63,097 nucleotides of DNA, taken from positions 1 through 63,097 of the forward strand of contig JAPLLY010000029.1 in NCBI GenBank assembly GCA_026387315.1, given 5' to 3'. Made by a program: the position numbers and the translations under genes. Positions 41,151 through 50,117 of this stretch are shown one piece after another. This DNA is from Candidatus Omnitrophota bacterium (GTDB taxonomy: Bacteria > Omnitrophota > Gorgyraeia > Gygaellales > Profunditerraquicolaceae). Numbering within the stretch: the stretch's first letter is position 1; each line of letters opens with the position of its first letter. The notes below the pieces were generated by a model. It searched no databases, was not told the origin of the DNA, and saw nothing but the letters and a program-made list of their open reading frames with translations.

Positions 41151-41812
41151 TTAACTGGAGTTTTTAACGAACTGACAATAGGGGCATTCTGGATCTAGTT
41201 CAGGGATTAAACCCTTAAGAAGCTTGTAAGCACTAATAATTACTTCTTCTATCCATGAAGAATCGCCTTCTAAGGGTTCAGGGGATAGATCAAAAGAAAG
41301 CTTTCCTTCTGCAAAACCGCCTTCCTTGTTAACCTTGGCAAAGAGAAAATACCCGGTTTTTGAGACTTTATAACCATTCATAGCCAATAACCACTGATAG
41401 ATTTCCATCTGGCGCTTGTAGCTATCATAAACTTTATATTCTTTTGCGCCGGTAGCTTTATAGTCTACCACTATCAGCTCCCCATCTGGATTAACCCAGA
41501 CATCGTCAACTGCGCCGAAAACCAAGAAATCTGTAGGCTTATGATGGAATTGAATACCAGTAAAATTATACCGCCATTTATCAATCTCCTCACATTTATA
41601 GGGAATGGCGTTGATGGAGTATTTCTTAATTATATAGTGGGCTGTACCGTTTTCGCGGCAGACATCGAATTCCTACTTTAGTAGACTGTCTATGGCTAAG
41701 TTGATTGTGTAAGGCGCCGGAGGCGGCCGCTTAACTCCTTTGTTCATTACCAGCCAAAAACAGCGCGGGCAATCTAAGAAGAGTTCGAGTTTGAACGAGA
41801 AAGCTTAATCAT
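41151..41812 (-). pseudogene. PD-(D/E)XK nuclease gene with frameshift and nonsense codon
   Basis: From an ATG at 41812 the frame reads 'MIKLSRS', then needs a +1 correction (one base lost in a lysine codon) to continue 'LELFLDCPRCFWLVMNKGVKRPPPAPYTINLAIDSLLK'. A TAG follows (about 41669), then the frame runs intact through 'EFDVCRENGTAHYIIKKYS', 'FGAVDDVWVNPDGELIVVDYKATGAKEY' (the D...ExK-like core) to 'CPYCQFVKNSS', a cysteine cluster as in Cas4/RecB-type nucleases. The gene is full length but broken twice. A second, shorter relic of the same gene lies at 44050-44179. Confidence 0.85.
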
Positions 41813-41911
41813 GAAATTTATGTATTGGGTTTCTCAACTTTCACAGCTAATCGGAAAAACATACATCCCTTGTGCTGGAAATTGTTTTTTTAGAAAGCGT
41901 GCTCAAAGGAA

Positions 41912-43993
41912 TCACTGCCCATCATTAGAGACACTGTCCCGTTTACTCCAAGAAACATCCCCTATTTTTTCGATAACTCGGTTTATTTCATCGACTTCGG
42001 GAAAATTATTCTTCTTATAGATAAGCAAGGCCTGATTAAGAAAGCTTAAACTTTTATCATATTCTTTATTTTTAAAATAAAATCCCCCTAACTCTTTATA
42101 TACGCTTCCTAATCCTACTTCGTCTTTATTTTTTCTGAATATCTCTAGACTCTCATTGAAATAAGTTAATGCCCGATCATTTTTATTCATAACAGCAGAA
42201 ACTTTTCCTAGACACCTATAATCTCCTGCCAAACCTTCTTGCCAATCAATCAATTTATCGATCTCTAAACCTTTTGTATAATAAATTAATGCTTTATTGT
42301 AATCTTTTTGATCAAAAGCTATATCTCCTATATTTGTATAATTATCGCTTATTTTATCGCTGATTCTTTCTGTTAACCATTTAACTTGTTTTTCAGCTCC
42401 GAATGATTTAAACAAATTTAAACTTTTTAAAAAATAACTTAACGCCTTGCTGTATTCTTTCTTATAACTGAAAAGAATCCCAAATTCCTGATAATCACAA
42501 GCCAAATTATATTTATGATTATAAATACTTATTCTTTCCCTATTAATCTTAGAACTTTTTAACAAAAGTGTTAAGGCCTTATCGTATTCTCCTTTATCAG
42601 TATACCATCCTGCTAATTGTCGATACGCCTTAGCTTCATGCAACTTATCGTTGATCTCTACAGATTGAATAATTCCTTTATTATAAAAATCAACTGCATT
42701 TTGGTAATCGCCTTTATTTTGGTATATCCAGCCTATATTAATATAAGCATTCGCAAGATTTTCTTTATCCTCTTTCTGTTCACTTATTCGTGCGTATTCC
42801 AGATAGCTTTTTAATGCGGAATCGGAATCTCCCATTGTGTCATAGGTATTCCCTAATCTTTTGTAAGCATCCAAATACTCTGGGTCTATTTCTAAGGCTT
42901 TCTTGCAGAAAAGAATTACTTCTTGATAATTTCCATTCAGGAACAAATCCCAGGTCTTAGAAAAATACTTATAAGCTTCAGGATCGAATAAGTGCACTTT
43001 TTCAATATTTGCCTTTTGATTCAAAGGTAACGAAATATTTAAAACTTCGATTATTTTGTAGGCAATTTCGTTATGAACATTTAATATCTCAGATTCGCTC
43101 CAGTTACTTTCATATTCAGTAGAAGCTATCACTTTATTTTTAGCAAGGTTGATAATATTAGCCATTATCTTAAGCTTATTACCCACCTTGATGAAACTAC
43201 CTTCAATCAAAAAATTTACGCCTAGTTTCTTTATAATTTCTTTCCCTTTTCCTTCTGATGCGTACGCATTGTTAATCAAAACATTTTCTCTTAAGCTACT
43301 TATATCTTGGGTATCTCTGATAACAAAAAGCTGTTCGCATCGAGCTAATTTGTTCTTAATAACTTCCGCTAATGCGCTACCGAAATAGTCAAGTTGCGTA
43401 TCATTCTTTAAATTCTTAAATGGCAAAACTTCAATGACAGGGATATTATTTAATGCCTGAAAGCGTAAATACAAAAAAGATGACAGTCCTATTGCTAAAA
43501 TTAACAGACTTAAACTTAATAAAATAACTTTTCTTCTCTCTTCCCACTTTTTTTTTTTTTTTTTCAGCAAAAATTCTTTCCACTTCAGACTTACAGTATC
43601 AAGAATATCCTCGCAACAAATTTCAGCTCTTTTTAATTCTTTTTCAGATATATTCCGGTGATGATAAAGTGCATTCCTTACTGGAATTATTCTCTCAATA
43701 CATTCATCAAACTTATTTTTACTCTCAAATTTACTTTTCCCTACAAAAAATGTCCGAAAGCCCTGCCATTCTTTACAAATAAAATTTCGTAACGTACCGA
43801 TATTAGTATAGTGAATTAATTCATTGTTTGATTTAAATTTATCTTTTTCACTCGCTTCGAACTCCTCTTTTGTCAGAATATTTTTCAAAACTTCAGGCCA
43901 TTTTGAATGATATTTCTGTTGAAGATAGCTTTGTATAACTTGCCTCAATTCTATCTCCAGGATCTCAATTAAATCTCTTACTTTTTCTTTCAT
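41912..43993 (-). CDS. HEPN-like / transmembrane / TolB-like / TPR protein
   Basis: This 693-residue protein has four parts: a Swt1/HEPN-like helical domain (1-135) with an RxxxxH motif at R106-H111 ('RNALYH'); a membrane helix (156-177); a FlgO/TolB-like alpha-beta domain (184-330, 'IEVLPFKNLKNDTQLDYFGSALAEVI', 'FLIEGSFIKVGNKL'); and at least eight TPRs (340-690). HEPN RxxxxH domains are often toxic RNases in defence systems. A run of 17 A residues on the coding strand (43548-43564) lies just before the membrane helix and could vary in length. It is flanked by relics of a nuclease gene. Confidence 0.8.
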   Translation of the reverse strand: MKEKVRDLIEILEIELRQVIQSYLQQKYHSKWPEVLKNILTKEEFEASEKDKFKSNNELIHYTNIGTLRNFICKEWQGFRTFFVGKSKFESKNKFDECIERIIPVRNALYHHRNISEKELKRAEICCEDILDTVSLKWKEFLLKKKKKKWEERRKVILLSLSLLILAIGLSSFLYLRFQALNNIPVIEVLPFKNLKNDTQLDYFGSALAEVIKNKLARCEQLFVIRDTQDISSLRENVLINNAYASEGKGKEIIKKLGVNFLIEGSFIKVGNKLKIMANIINLAKNKVIASTEYESNWSESEILNVHNEIAYKIIEVLNISLPLNQKANIEKVHLFDPEAYKYFSKTWDLFLNGNYQEVILFCKKALEIDPEYLDAYKRLGNTYDTMGDSDSALKSYLEYARISEQKEDKENLANAYINIGWIYQNKGDYQNAVDFYNKGIIQSVEINDKLHEAKAYRQLAGWYTDKGEYDKALTLLLKSSKINRERISIYNHKYNLACDYQEFGILFSYKKEYSKALSYFLKSLNLFKSFGAEKQVKWLTERISDKISDNYTNIGDIAFDQKDYNKALIYYTKGLEIDKLIDWQEGLAGDYRCLGKVSAVMNKNDRALTYFNESLEIFRKNKDEVGLGSVYKELGGFYFKNKEYDKSLSFLNQALLIYKKNNFPEVDEINRVIEKIGDVSWSKRDSVSNDGQ

Positions 43994-44049
43994 TTTGTTT
44001 ACTTATAGTTAGCAATATAAAGGTCTTAGCCTGAACGATTGGCATCTCT

Positions 44050-44179
44050 TGCGATTGCAGAGTTAATCGTATATGGGCCGGTGGCGATCGCTTCACGCCA
44101 TTATTCATGTCCAATCAGAAGCAGCGGGGGCAAAATCTAGAAATAATTCAAGTTTTGAACGCGATAACTTAATTGCCAT
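44050..44179 (-). pseudogene. N-terminal relic of the PD-(D/E)XK nuclease gene
   Basis: An ATG at 44179, overlapping the methyltransferase stop, opens 'MAIKLSRSKLELFLD'. A shifted frame then reads 'CPRCF*LDMNNGVKRSPPA' with TGA in place of the tryptophan codon, and another shift gives 'YTINSAIA'. It matches the start of the broken gene at 41812. Only the first ~45 codons remain. The overlap shows that methyltransferase and nuclease once formed a coupled pair. Confidence 0.75.
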
Positions 44180-45026
44180 TCTTTCTGTCAGATTTCCTAG
44201 AAGAATTAATATTGTTTTTTGCTATTCTGAAAACTCTTTTGTTAATATCTATCCCTATATATTGACGACTTATTTGCATAGAAGCTACCACAGTTGTTCC
44301 AGAACCCATAAAAGGATCCAACACTATATCCCCCTTTTTCGTAAATAACTTGATGAACCACTTTGGTAAATTGATAGGGAACGTAGCGCTATGATTCCTA
44401 TATGCACATTCAGTCGCTAAATGTAATACATTAGTCGGATATACTTTTCTTTTTCCAATCCAGTTTGATACCTTTCTTCCAAAACCACTTTTTGATTTTG
44501 AACTTATTCTTTTGTTATCGTCTTCACTCATATTTTTAAGCCTAGTTTCTGCCCACTTTCCTATTGGAACTTTTACTGCATCTTGGTACATTCTAAATTT
44601 TTTCATTTTGTTAAACTGTAGGCACCTTTCCCAAGCATCCCTTAAACGATTAGGCCATTTCCCGGGAAAGCTATTCTTTTTATGCCATATAAATTCTTCT
44701 GTCCATAGCCATCCTTGATCTCTCATCCCAGATATTAAATCAATAACATAAGTATGGCGTTCTCCATTGACTACTTTTTCTTTAATATTCAAGACTAAGG
44801 TGCCCGTAGGTTTTAAAACCCTAAAACACTCAGCCATTCTAGGCAATAGCCATTCTGCATATTCATCTGGATGAACTCCCCCATAGTCTTCTTTACGACT
44901 ATCCGCATAAGGAGGCGATGTGACTATTAAATTGATACAATTGTCCGGTAAGCCCCTTAAAACATCAAGGCAATCACCACAAACTATCTTATTCAAACTT
45001 TTTCTTAATTTACTTTTAATTTTCAT
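44169..45026 (-). CDS. site-specific DNA methyltransferase (SPPY type)
   Basis: This 285-residue beta-class amino-methyltransferase has catalytic motif IV 'LIVTSPPYADSRK' (SPPY suggests N4-cytosine, though N6-adenine is possible) and SAM motif I 'DIVLDPFMGSGTTVVASMQISRQYIGIDI'. It overlaps the start of a nuclease relic and lies 50 bp downstream of a DUF3883 nuclease, so it is probably the modification partner of a restriction or defence system. Confidence 0.9.
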   Translation of the reverse strand: MKIKSKLRKSLNKIVCGDCLDVLRGLPDNCINLIVTSPPYADSRKEDYGGVHPDEYAEWLLPRMAECFRVLKPTGTLVLNIKEKVVNGERHTYVIDLISGMRDQGWLWTEEFIWHKKNSFPGKWPNRLRDAWERCLQFNKMKKFRMYQDAVKVPIGKWAETRLKNMSEDDNKRISSKSKSGFGRKVSNWIGKRKVYPTNVLHLATECAYRNHSATFPINLPKWFIKLFTKKGDIVLDPFMGSGTTVVASMQISRQYIGIDINKRVFRIAKNNINSSRKSDRKNGN

Positions 45027-45078
45027 ATTTGCAGTATATCAAATTATAGTCTCTTGGTCCAGCAATTTAATTAGTAAT

Positions 45079-46053
45079 CTAATGAGGAAGCTTCAAATAA
45101 AAACTCAATGCCTCTTGTGTTCTTTCCCATGCCTCTTTATTCTCATATATATTAATAAATGGGTCCCTTACTATTTTCAAATATTCAATTCTAAATTCTT
45201 TCTTCCCAGTATGAGGCAATAAATAAAGATAATACTGCCCGCGTAGAAACTTAGCTTTTTCAATTTCATTACGCGACCAGTAGAATTTATGCTCAAATGA
45301 TGCAACCGCCTTAACTTCAATGTATATTTCTGAGGAAGAACTTTCATCAAAACTAATTATATCGTAGCCGGCAGATACATCTTCCGAAGATACATATTCA
45401 ATTTTTTTAACTAAAGCTGGAAATTGAAATAATTTCCTCCTTTCATACTTAAGTACTTCTAACTCGGCGGCCTTACCTATTTCCTCATTGGCCTTTTGAT
45501 TTTTTAAAAACTCTTTAAGGGTAATTTTTCTTTTATTTTTTATCTCTGCAAGCTCAAGATATTCACTAGAAAGGATATAGCTTTTCTGGTCTACAGTTAA
45601 TTCAATAACACCAAGCTCCATTAGAAAATTTCTTGAGTCACTAAATTTATATCTTTGAGATGGTGTAGGTCTGAACAAATACTTTCCATCGTTTAATTTA
45701 AAATTTACTAAGAAATCATACAGTGGTTTACAAATTAATAATTTCTTTTTGAAAATAATATTAATCAAAAACTTTTTTATCTTCTGCTCTACGTTATTGG
45801 CATCTTTTGTTTTTGATAATAAAATTCTAAAATTAGGTGATAACTGGATATTACCTTGATTATATAAAATTAATCCAAGGCTACCTAAAAAATCTAAGGT
45901 TTCTTTAAAATGCATAGACTTCTTTAAGAACCGTTTTCTTAAAAACTCCTCACTCAACAGTGAAGACGAATTAATAATCTCACAAATAATCAATATTTGC
46001 TTCAGAGATATTTTTTTAAATGATATTTTATTTATTACTAAATAATCTTTCAT
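45079..46053 (-). CDS. DUF3883-domain protein (putative nuclease)
   Basis: The start is uncertain; ATGs at 46053 and 46071 both overlap the helicase end, and I use 46053 (324 aa). The N-terminal 200 residues are basic and helical without a recognised family. The C-terminus (from about residue 200) is DUF3883: 'GKAAELEVLKYERRKLF', 'YVSSEDVSAGYDIISFDESSSSEIYIEVKA', a PD-(D/E)XK-like core with D...ExK, and 'FYWSRNEIEKAKFLRGQYYLYL'. Together with the SNF2 helicase upstream it looks like the effector part of a defence operon. Confidence 0.78.
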   Translation of the reverse strand: MKDYLVINKISFKKISLKQILIICEIINSSSLLSEEFLRKRFLKKSMHFKETLDFLGSLGLILYNQGNIQLSPNFRILLSKTKDANNVEQKIKKFLINIIFKKKLLICKPLYDFLVNFKLNDGKYLFRPTPSQRYKFSDSRNFLMELGVIELTVDQKSYILSSEYLELAEIKNKRKITLKEFLKNQKANEEIGKAAELEVLKYERRKLFQFPALVKKIEYVSSEDVSAGYDIISFDESSSSEIYIEVKAVASFEHKFYWSRNEIEKAKFLRGQYYLYLLPHTGKKEFRIEYLKIVRDPFINIYENKEAWERTQEALSFYLKLPH

Positions 46054-47941
46054 ATGCAGCAATTTCTTCATCTTCTGCAAACATATCCAATGAATAAATA
46101 CCGTAATCTTGCTCAATAATTTCGAGCATTCTTGCGGCTTTTCTATCTAAATTATTTTTTATATCTTGATCAATAGTATTTTCATACTGCAGGAAGTAAT
46201 AATTTGCGACATTTACCTCAGAACCACCAACTCTATGTATTCTATCCAATGACTGTAGATATTGCGCACAATTATAAGACAAATCATAATAAATAGAATG
46301 AAAACATGTCTGGTGTAAGGATATTGATTCGGCACAAGCAGCGGGATTAAGGATTAAAATATCCAGCCCGCTTTTGTTATCTCTAAATTTGTTGATTATT
46401 TTCTCCCTTGTCATTGCATCTCGGATAGAATCTTGTTCTGTTGGGGTGTCTCCATATATCAACTCACAATTAAATCCTTCCTGAGTTAAATGTTTTTTTA
46501 TAAATTTAAGTGTATTAACAAAATTAGCCCAAATAATAACTTTTTTATCTTTTAAAAATATTCTTTTTATCAAACTTTCTAAGAAAACTAGCTTTCCAGG
46601 TTTTTCGAGTTTATCATAATTATAAATGGTATTCCGCAGGTCTTTGTCTTCTTTTACCAGATCTTCAGTATATCCATCTATACAGTTTACCAATAATTTT
46701 ACATAAGAAACACATTGCCTAAGCCTCATAACCCGGCCCCTTCTTAACCTTAAAACCAAATCTATATTCTTTAAATAATCTTCTTTAGAATAGTTTATGA
46801 TTTTTCTTTCAATTGCATCATATATAAGTCTTTCATTCTGATTCATTTTAATTACAAGCGGAGCGTGAAACTTCGGGCATTTTAAGCCAAGATCAGATTT
46901 TCTCACTCTATAAAATAAATCCCCAATTTCTTCTTTAAGTATATCTTTTATTAGAGAATCACTACGTGCGTCCTCCAATAATTTTATTCTAGTTTTAACC
47001 GTAGGAGTTAACGGGTTAAATTTGTTATATAGAAAATCGAACATATTAAAAATATCCGAATAACCCCTAGGAATGGGCGTACCAGTTAAAACACATTTAT
47101 ATTTTGCATATTGAGATAAAAACAGAATGGCGCTTGCCCAACCGCCACCTAACTGTTTAATATAATGAGCTTCATCTACAACGAAAAAAATATTAGTTCC
47201 CTTGCTATTAAAAAAATCTTTTACTTCAAAACGGTCATTAGAAAGCGTTTGGAAAGTAGTTAAATATAATTCACTCCTTGAAGAATTATCGCCGAAGTAA
47301 CCATTTTTTCTAATTAATTGGTGACCTCCAGCAAAAATTTTTAATTTTGGCGTTCTTCCTAGAGTAGATTCAAATTCTTTTTTCCATGGTCCAAAACAAG
47401 ATGAAGGTCCGACCACAAATAAAGTATTAACCTTGCCTTCCAATTTAAGTTTTTCATATACTGTTAAAATTACTGAGGTTTTGCCACTACCAGGAACTGA
47501 AAAATTTGCTGCGTTTTCTAATAAATAAAGATGAAAGGCTGCTTTAAGTTGGTGAGATTTTAATTTCCTAAGAATGGTTTTCTTGACAAACCCATTAAAC
47601 TTATTTAGCGCTTCCTTATCTAATTTCCCCTCTTTAAATTCTTTGGCAAGCTTCTTTTTTCTATTAAACTCTTTGATTTCATCAACTAATCCAGAATAGT
47701 ATTCTGTGCAAACGGGGGATAGTTGATAATTAATATTTTCCTCATTAAAATAACTAATTATTTTAAGCAGCATTAGATCGACATCCTTCGCTGCTTGCTG
47801 GAGAGTACCATCTTGGGGATTCTTTTTAAAACCAAAAAAGATTAGCTGACTAATTTGTTCAGGACCTAAATTGGGTTTAACACCCTGCAAAACTAAACTA
47901 TTATTTAATATATCTACGTAAAGCGACCCGTCATTATTCAT
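46028..47941 (-). CDS. SNF2-family DNA helicase/translocase
   Basis: This 637-residue superfamily 2 protein has motif I 'PGSGKTSVIL' (161-165), DEAH at 256-259, motif III 'LTGTPIPRGYSD', and a C-terminal helicase half with 'VIIWANFVNTLKFIKKHL', 'LILNPAACAESISLHQTCFHSIYYD' and 'QSLDRIHRVGG' (motif VI). The 150-residue N-terminal part is not recognised. It overlaps the ParB-like gene by 4 nt and the DUF3883 gene by at least 26 nt, so the three are translated as a unit. It probably moves along DNA to license the nuclease. Confidence 0.9.
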   Translation of the reverse strand: MNNDGSLYVDILNNSLVLQGVKPNLGPEQISQLIFFGFKKNPQDGTLQQAAKDVDLMLLKIISYFNEENINYQLSPVCTEYYSGLVDEIKEFNRKKKLAKEFKEGKLDKEALNKFNGFVKKTILRKLKSHQLKAAFHLYLLENAANFSVPGSGKTSVILTVYEKLKLEGKVNTLFVVGPSSCFGPWKKEFESTLGRTPKLKIFAGGHQLIRKNGYFGDNSSRSELYLTTFQTLSNDRFEVKDFFNSKGTNIFFVVDEAHYIKQLGGGWASAILFLSQYAKYKCVLTGTPIPRGYSDIFNMFDFLYNKFNPLTPTVKTRIKLLEDARSDSLIKDILKEEIGDLFYRVRKSDLGLKCPKFHAPLVIKMNQNERLIYDAIERKIINYSKEDYLKNIDLVLRLRRGRVMRLRQCVSYVKLLVNCIDGYTEDLVKEDKDLRNTIYNYDKLEKPGKLVFLESLIKRIFLKDKKVIIWANFVNTLKFIKKHLTQEGFNCELIYGDTPTEQDSIRDAMTREKIINKFRDNKSGLDILILNPAACAESISLHQTCFHSIYYDLSYNCAQYLQSLDRIHRVGGSEVNVANYYFLQYENTIDQDIKNNLDRKAARMLEIIEQDYGIYSLDMFAEDEEIAAYERLFSNK

Positions 47942-49347
47942 TTTTTCTTTTTCTTCGTAAAGTCAGATGCTTCTTTTTCCAAGTGGTAAAATTCGGACTC
48001 AATCTCTTGGGCACGTTTTTTGATATCTCTAGCTAAATCCATTGCTTTTGAAAACTGAGCTACTGGAACTGCCTCAGGGTCCATTGAGTCATGATTCAGC
48101 TTTTTTAATGCCGACTCTAATAATTCTAGCGGAGTTTCTCTTTCTTCTTTATTTTCTTGAAGAAAAGCAGCTTTTTTAACTTGGTTAATAATTTGTGATC
48201 TGTTTTTTGTACACCATAATTTGTCAACCATATTTACATCATATTCATTTCCATTTTTATCTCGGCACTCATCCTTTGATAAATGAATCTTAACTTCAAC
48301 TAGTTTAAGAATCTCTTTCTTAGCATCACCATTACTTAACCAACTAGGAAGCCTTCTCATTACCTGATGCACTTTTGACAAACTAGGCACTCCATCAATC
48401 TGTCTTAATCTAATTATTTTAAAAGCCACTGATTCGATTTTGCCTACTTCGTTTTCTGCAATACCTAAAGCTGCTCTTTGATTAGAATCTTCTAGTTTTT
48501 TATAAACTGAATTGTAATAATCATAAAATGCTTGCCATCTTCCTTCGGGATCACCTAATCCTGAAGAAATGGTACCATAGAGTTCTTGTCTATCTAGCAT
48601 ATCAAGATATCTATCAATACATTCTAATGGTTTAAGATAATCATCCGTATACTCTCTTACTGCTTTTTCAAAAGTTTTTTTATCAAGTCCTGAAAAAACG
48701 GGGTCGTCTCTCAACTGTTCATCCAGTGACATACCTAGGGCCATTTTCCTCTTTATCGATAACGCGCGGTCAAAAGCGTAATATTCAGCCTTACCATCAC
48801 TCTGAAGCTGATACCTGTTTTCGATTTGCTCTATTTCTAACAAATTTGGAGAGCCACCCTCATCATTTTTCCCCGGCAAGATTACAACTTTCATGTTTAA
48901 GAATCGATTGTCGTGAGTCTCATCCCAAAGCTTTTCTAAAACCATTTTTCTTCGATTTCCATTGATTAGAAATCCATCACACGTAATAATCGCTGGCTCT
49001 CGTTGTTCTTCATGCTTAATAGACTGCGTCAATTCTTCGGTCTTCTCCCCATCCTTTTCTTCAAGAATTTTCCGGAGTATTTTCTGAGTCTCTTCTGATT
49101 TTTCATCTAATAGTCCGTAATTTTTTTCATAATGTAATACGTCCGAGCTAATACGTCCATTGTCTTTCCTGTAGCGAAGGATATCGAATGGGACCAGATA
49201 AACATCTCGCTCAATACCATGCTTTCGTTCATTCCTAAAATCTATAACCGTTTTTGCAGGCTTTGGCCCTTTTGTCTTTCTTTTTTCTATTTCATCTGTA
49301 AAATCATCAATAATTTCTCTAACTACTGGCTTTGTTAATTTTCCCAT
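47938..49347 (-). CDS. ParB/Srx-like domain protein, first gene of the helicase operon
   Basis: The ATG at 49347 (469 aa) is preceded by GAGGAGG and is preferred over a longer frame. Around residues 110-150 the protein shows a ParB-like motif 'PAIITCDGFLINGNRRKMVLEKL', with 'VPFDILRYRKDNGRISSDV' ahead of it, as in ParB/DndB-type proteins. The remainder is helical and very lysine-rich at the end. It may bind DNA or a nucleotide and control the helicase translated from the overlapping downstream gene. Exact function unknown. Confidence 0.7.
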   Translation of the reverse strand: MGKLTKPVVREIIDDFTDEIEKRKTKGPKPAKTVIDFRNERKHGIERDVYLVPFDILRYRKDNGRISSDVLHYEKNYGLLDEKSEETQKILRKILEEKDGEKTEELTQSIKHEEQREPAIITCDGFLINGNRRKMVLEKLWDETHDNRFLNMKVVILPGKNDEGGSPNLLEIEQIENRYQLQSDGKAEYYAFDRALSIKRKMALGMSLDEQLRDDPVFSGLDKKTFEKAVREYTDDYLKPLECIDRYLDMLDRQELYGTISSGLGDPEGRWQAFYDYYNSVYKKLEDSNQRAALGIAENEVGKIESVAFKIIRLRQIDGVPSLSKVHQVMRRLPSWLSNGDAKKEILKLVEVKIHLSKDECRDKNGNEYDVNMVDKLWCTKNRSQIINQVKKAAFLQENKEERETPLELLESALKKLNHDSMDPEAVPVAQFSKAMDLARDIKKRAQEIESEFYHLEKEASDFTKKKKK

Positions 49348-49550
49348 TTCGCCCTCCTCTTTATACAGTAATAAAAAAGGACAATCTATGAACTTAATAG
49401 AATCGTCCTTTTTAAAATATTTTCCCGTCATATCTTTATGAAAATTAATATTTTATATGAGCATATTCTTTTTCGCATAGATTATGAAAGTTATTATTTT
49501 TGAGCTTATAATTATCTATAATTATACAACTTTTACGTCTATTCCACAAC

Positions 49551-49592
49551 CTAAAATACTTCTCTATTGCCTTGATATATCTCAGATTGTAT
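49551..49592 (+). repeat. short block shared with 17424-17464
   Basis: AAAATACTTCTCTATTGCC followed by TTGATATATCTCAGA matches 17424-17464 with about eight differences. Here it lies directly before the DUF2924 gene, so it is probably the leader of that gene pair. The distant copy may mark a lost relative. The surrounding gap 49348-49644 is AT-rich and has no other feature. Confidence 0.5.
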
Positions 49593-49644
49593 GGCTATAT
49601 CTGTCATGAGGAAGCTGCAACACGCTAGAGAAAGGAGCCCAAAC

Positions 49645-50106
49645 ATGCCAGAAACCTTATCAACTCAAATCGAAGCGCTTAAAGAAACGCCCATAAATGA
49701 GCTTCAGAAGCAATATAAAGAGCTATTTAAAGGCGAAGCTATCACCGCGCTCCAAGCAACATATCTCCAAAGAAAGATTGCCTATAAATTACAGGAGCTG
49801 GAGTGCGGCGGATTATCCGCTAAAGCCAAACAGCGGTTAGAAACGCTTATACAGGAATATGAACCTATTAATAATAAAGCTCTTAGGCCTGATAAGCCCG
49901 TTATCAACCAGTCTGCGCCAGTTAAAGACAGGCGCCTACCTATCCCAGGAACTATTATCACTAAGAAATACAAAGGAACAAGCTACCAAATTAAGGTATT
50001 GGAAAAAGGCTTTGAATATAAAGAGAAAATCTACAAATCACTCACTGCTGTTGCCCAGGAAATGTCCGGAGCGCACTGGAATGGATACTTGTTCTTTAAT
50101 TTGTAA
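49645..50106 (+). CDS. DUF2924-family protein (recombinase-associated)
   Basis: The ATG at 49645 (153 aa) follows AAAGGAG. The protein has the DUF2924 pattern: an N-terminal 'STQIEALKETPINELQKQYKELF', then 'RRLPIPGTIITKKYKGTSYQIKVLEKGFEYKEKIYKSLTAVAQEMSGAHWNGYLFF'. Members almost always sit directly before a large serine recombinase, as here (11-bp gap), but their role is not known. Confidence 0.88.
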   Translation: MPETLSTQIEALKETPINELQKQYKELFKGEAITALQATYLQRKIAYKLQELECGGLSAKAKQRLETLIQEYEPINNKALRPDKPVINQSAPVKDRRLPIPGTIITKKYKGTSYQIKVLEKGFEYKEKIYKSLTAVAQEMSGAHWNGYLFFNL

Positions 50107-50117
50107 GGAGAAGATAT

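Noticed and set aside
46054-46116. Longer N-terminus of the DUF3883 protein
   Set aside because: It needs a TTG start without ribosome-binding site and overlaps the helicase gene by 89 nt.
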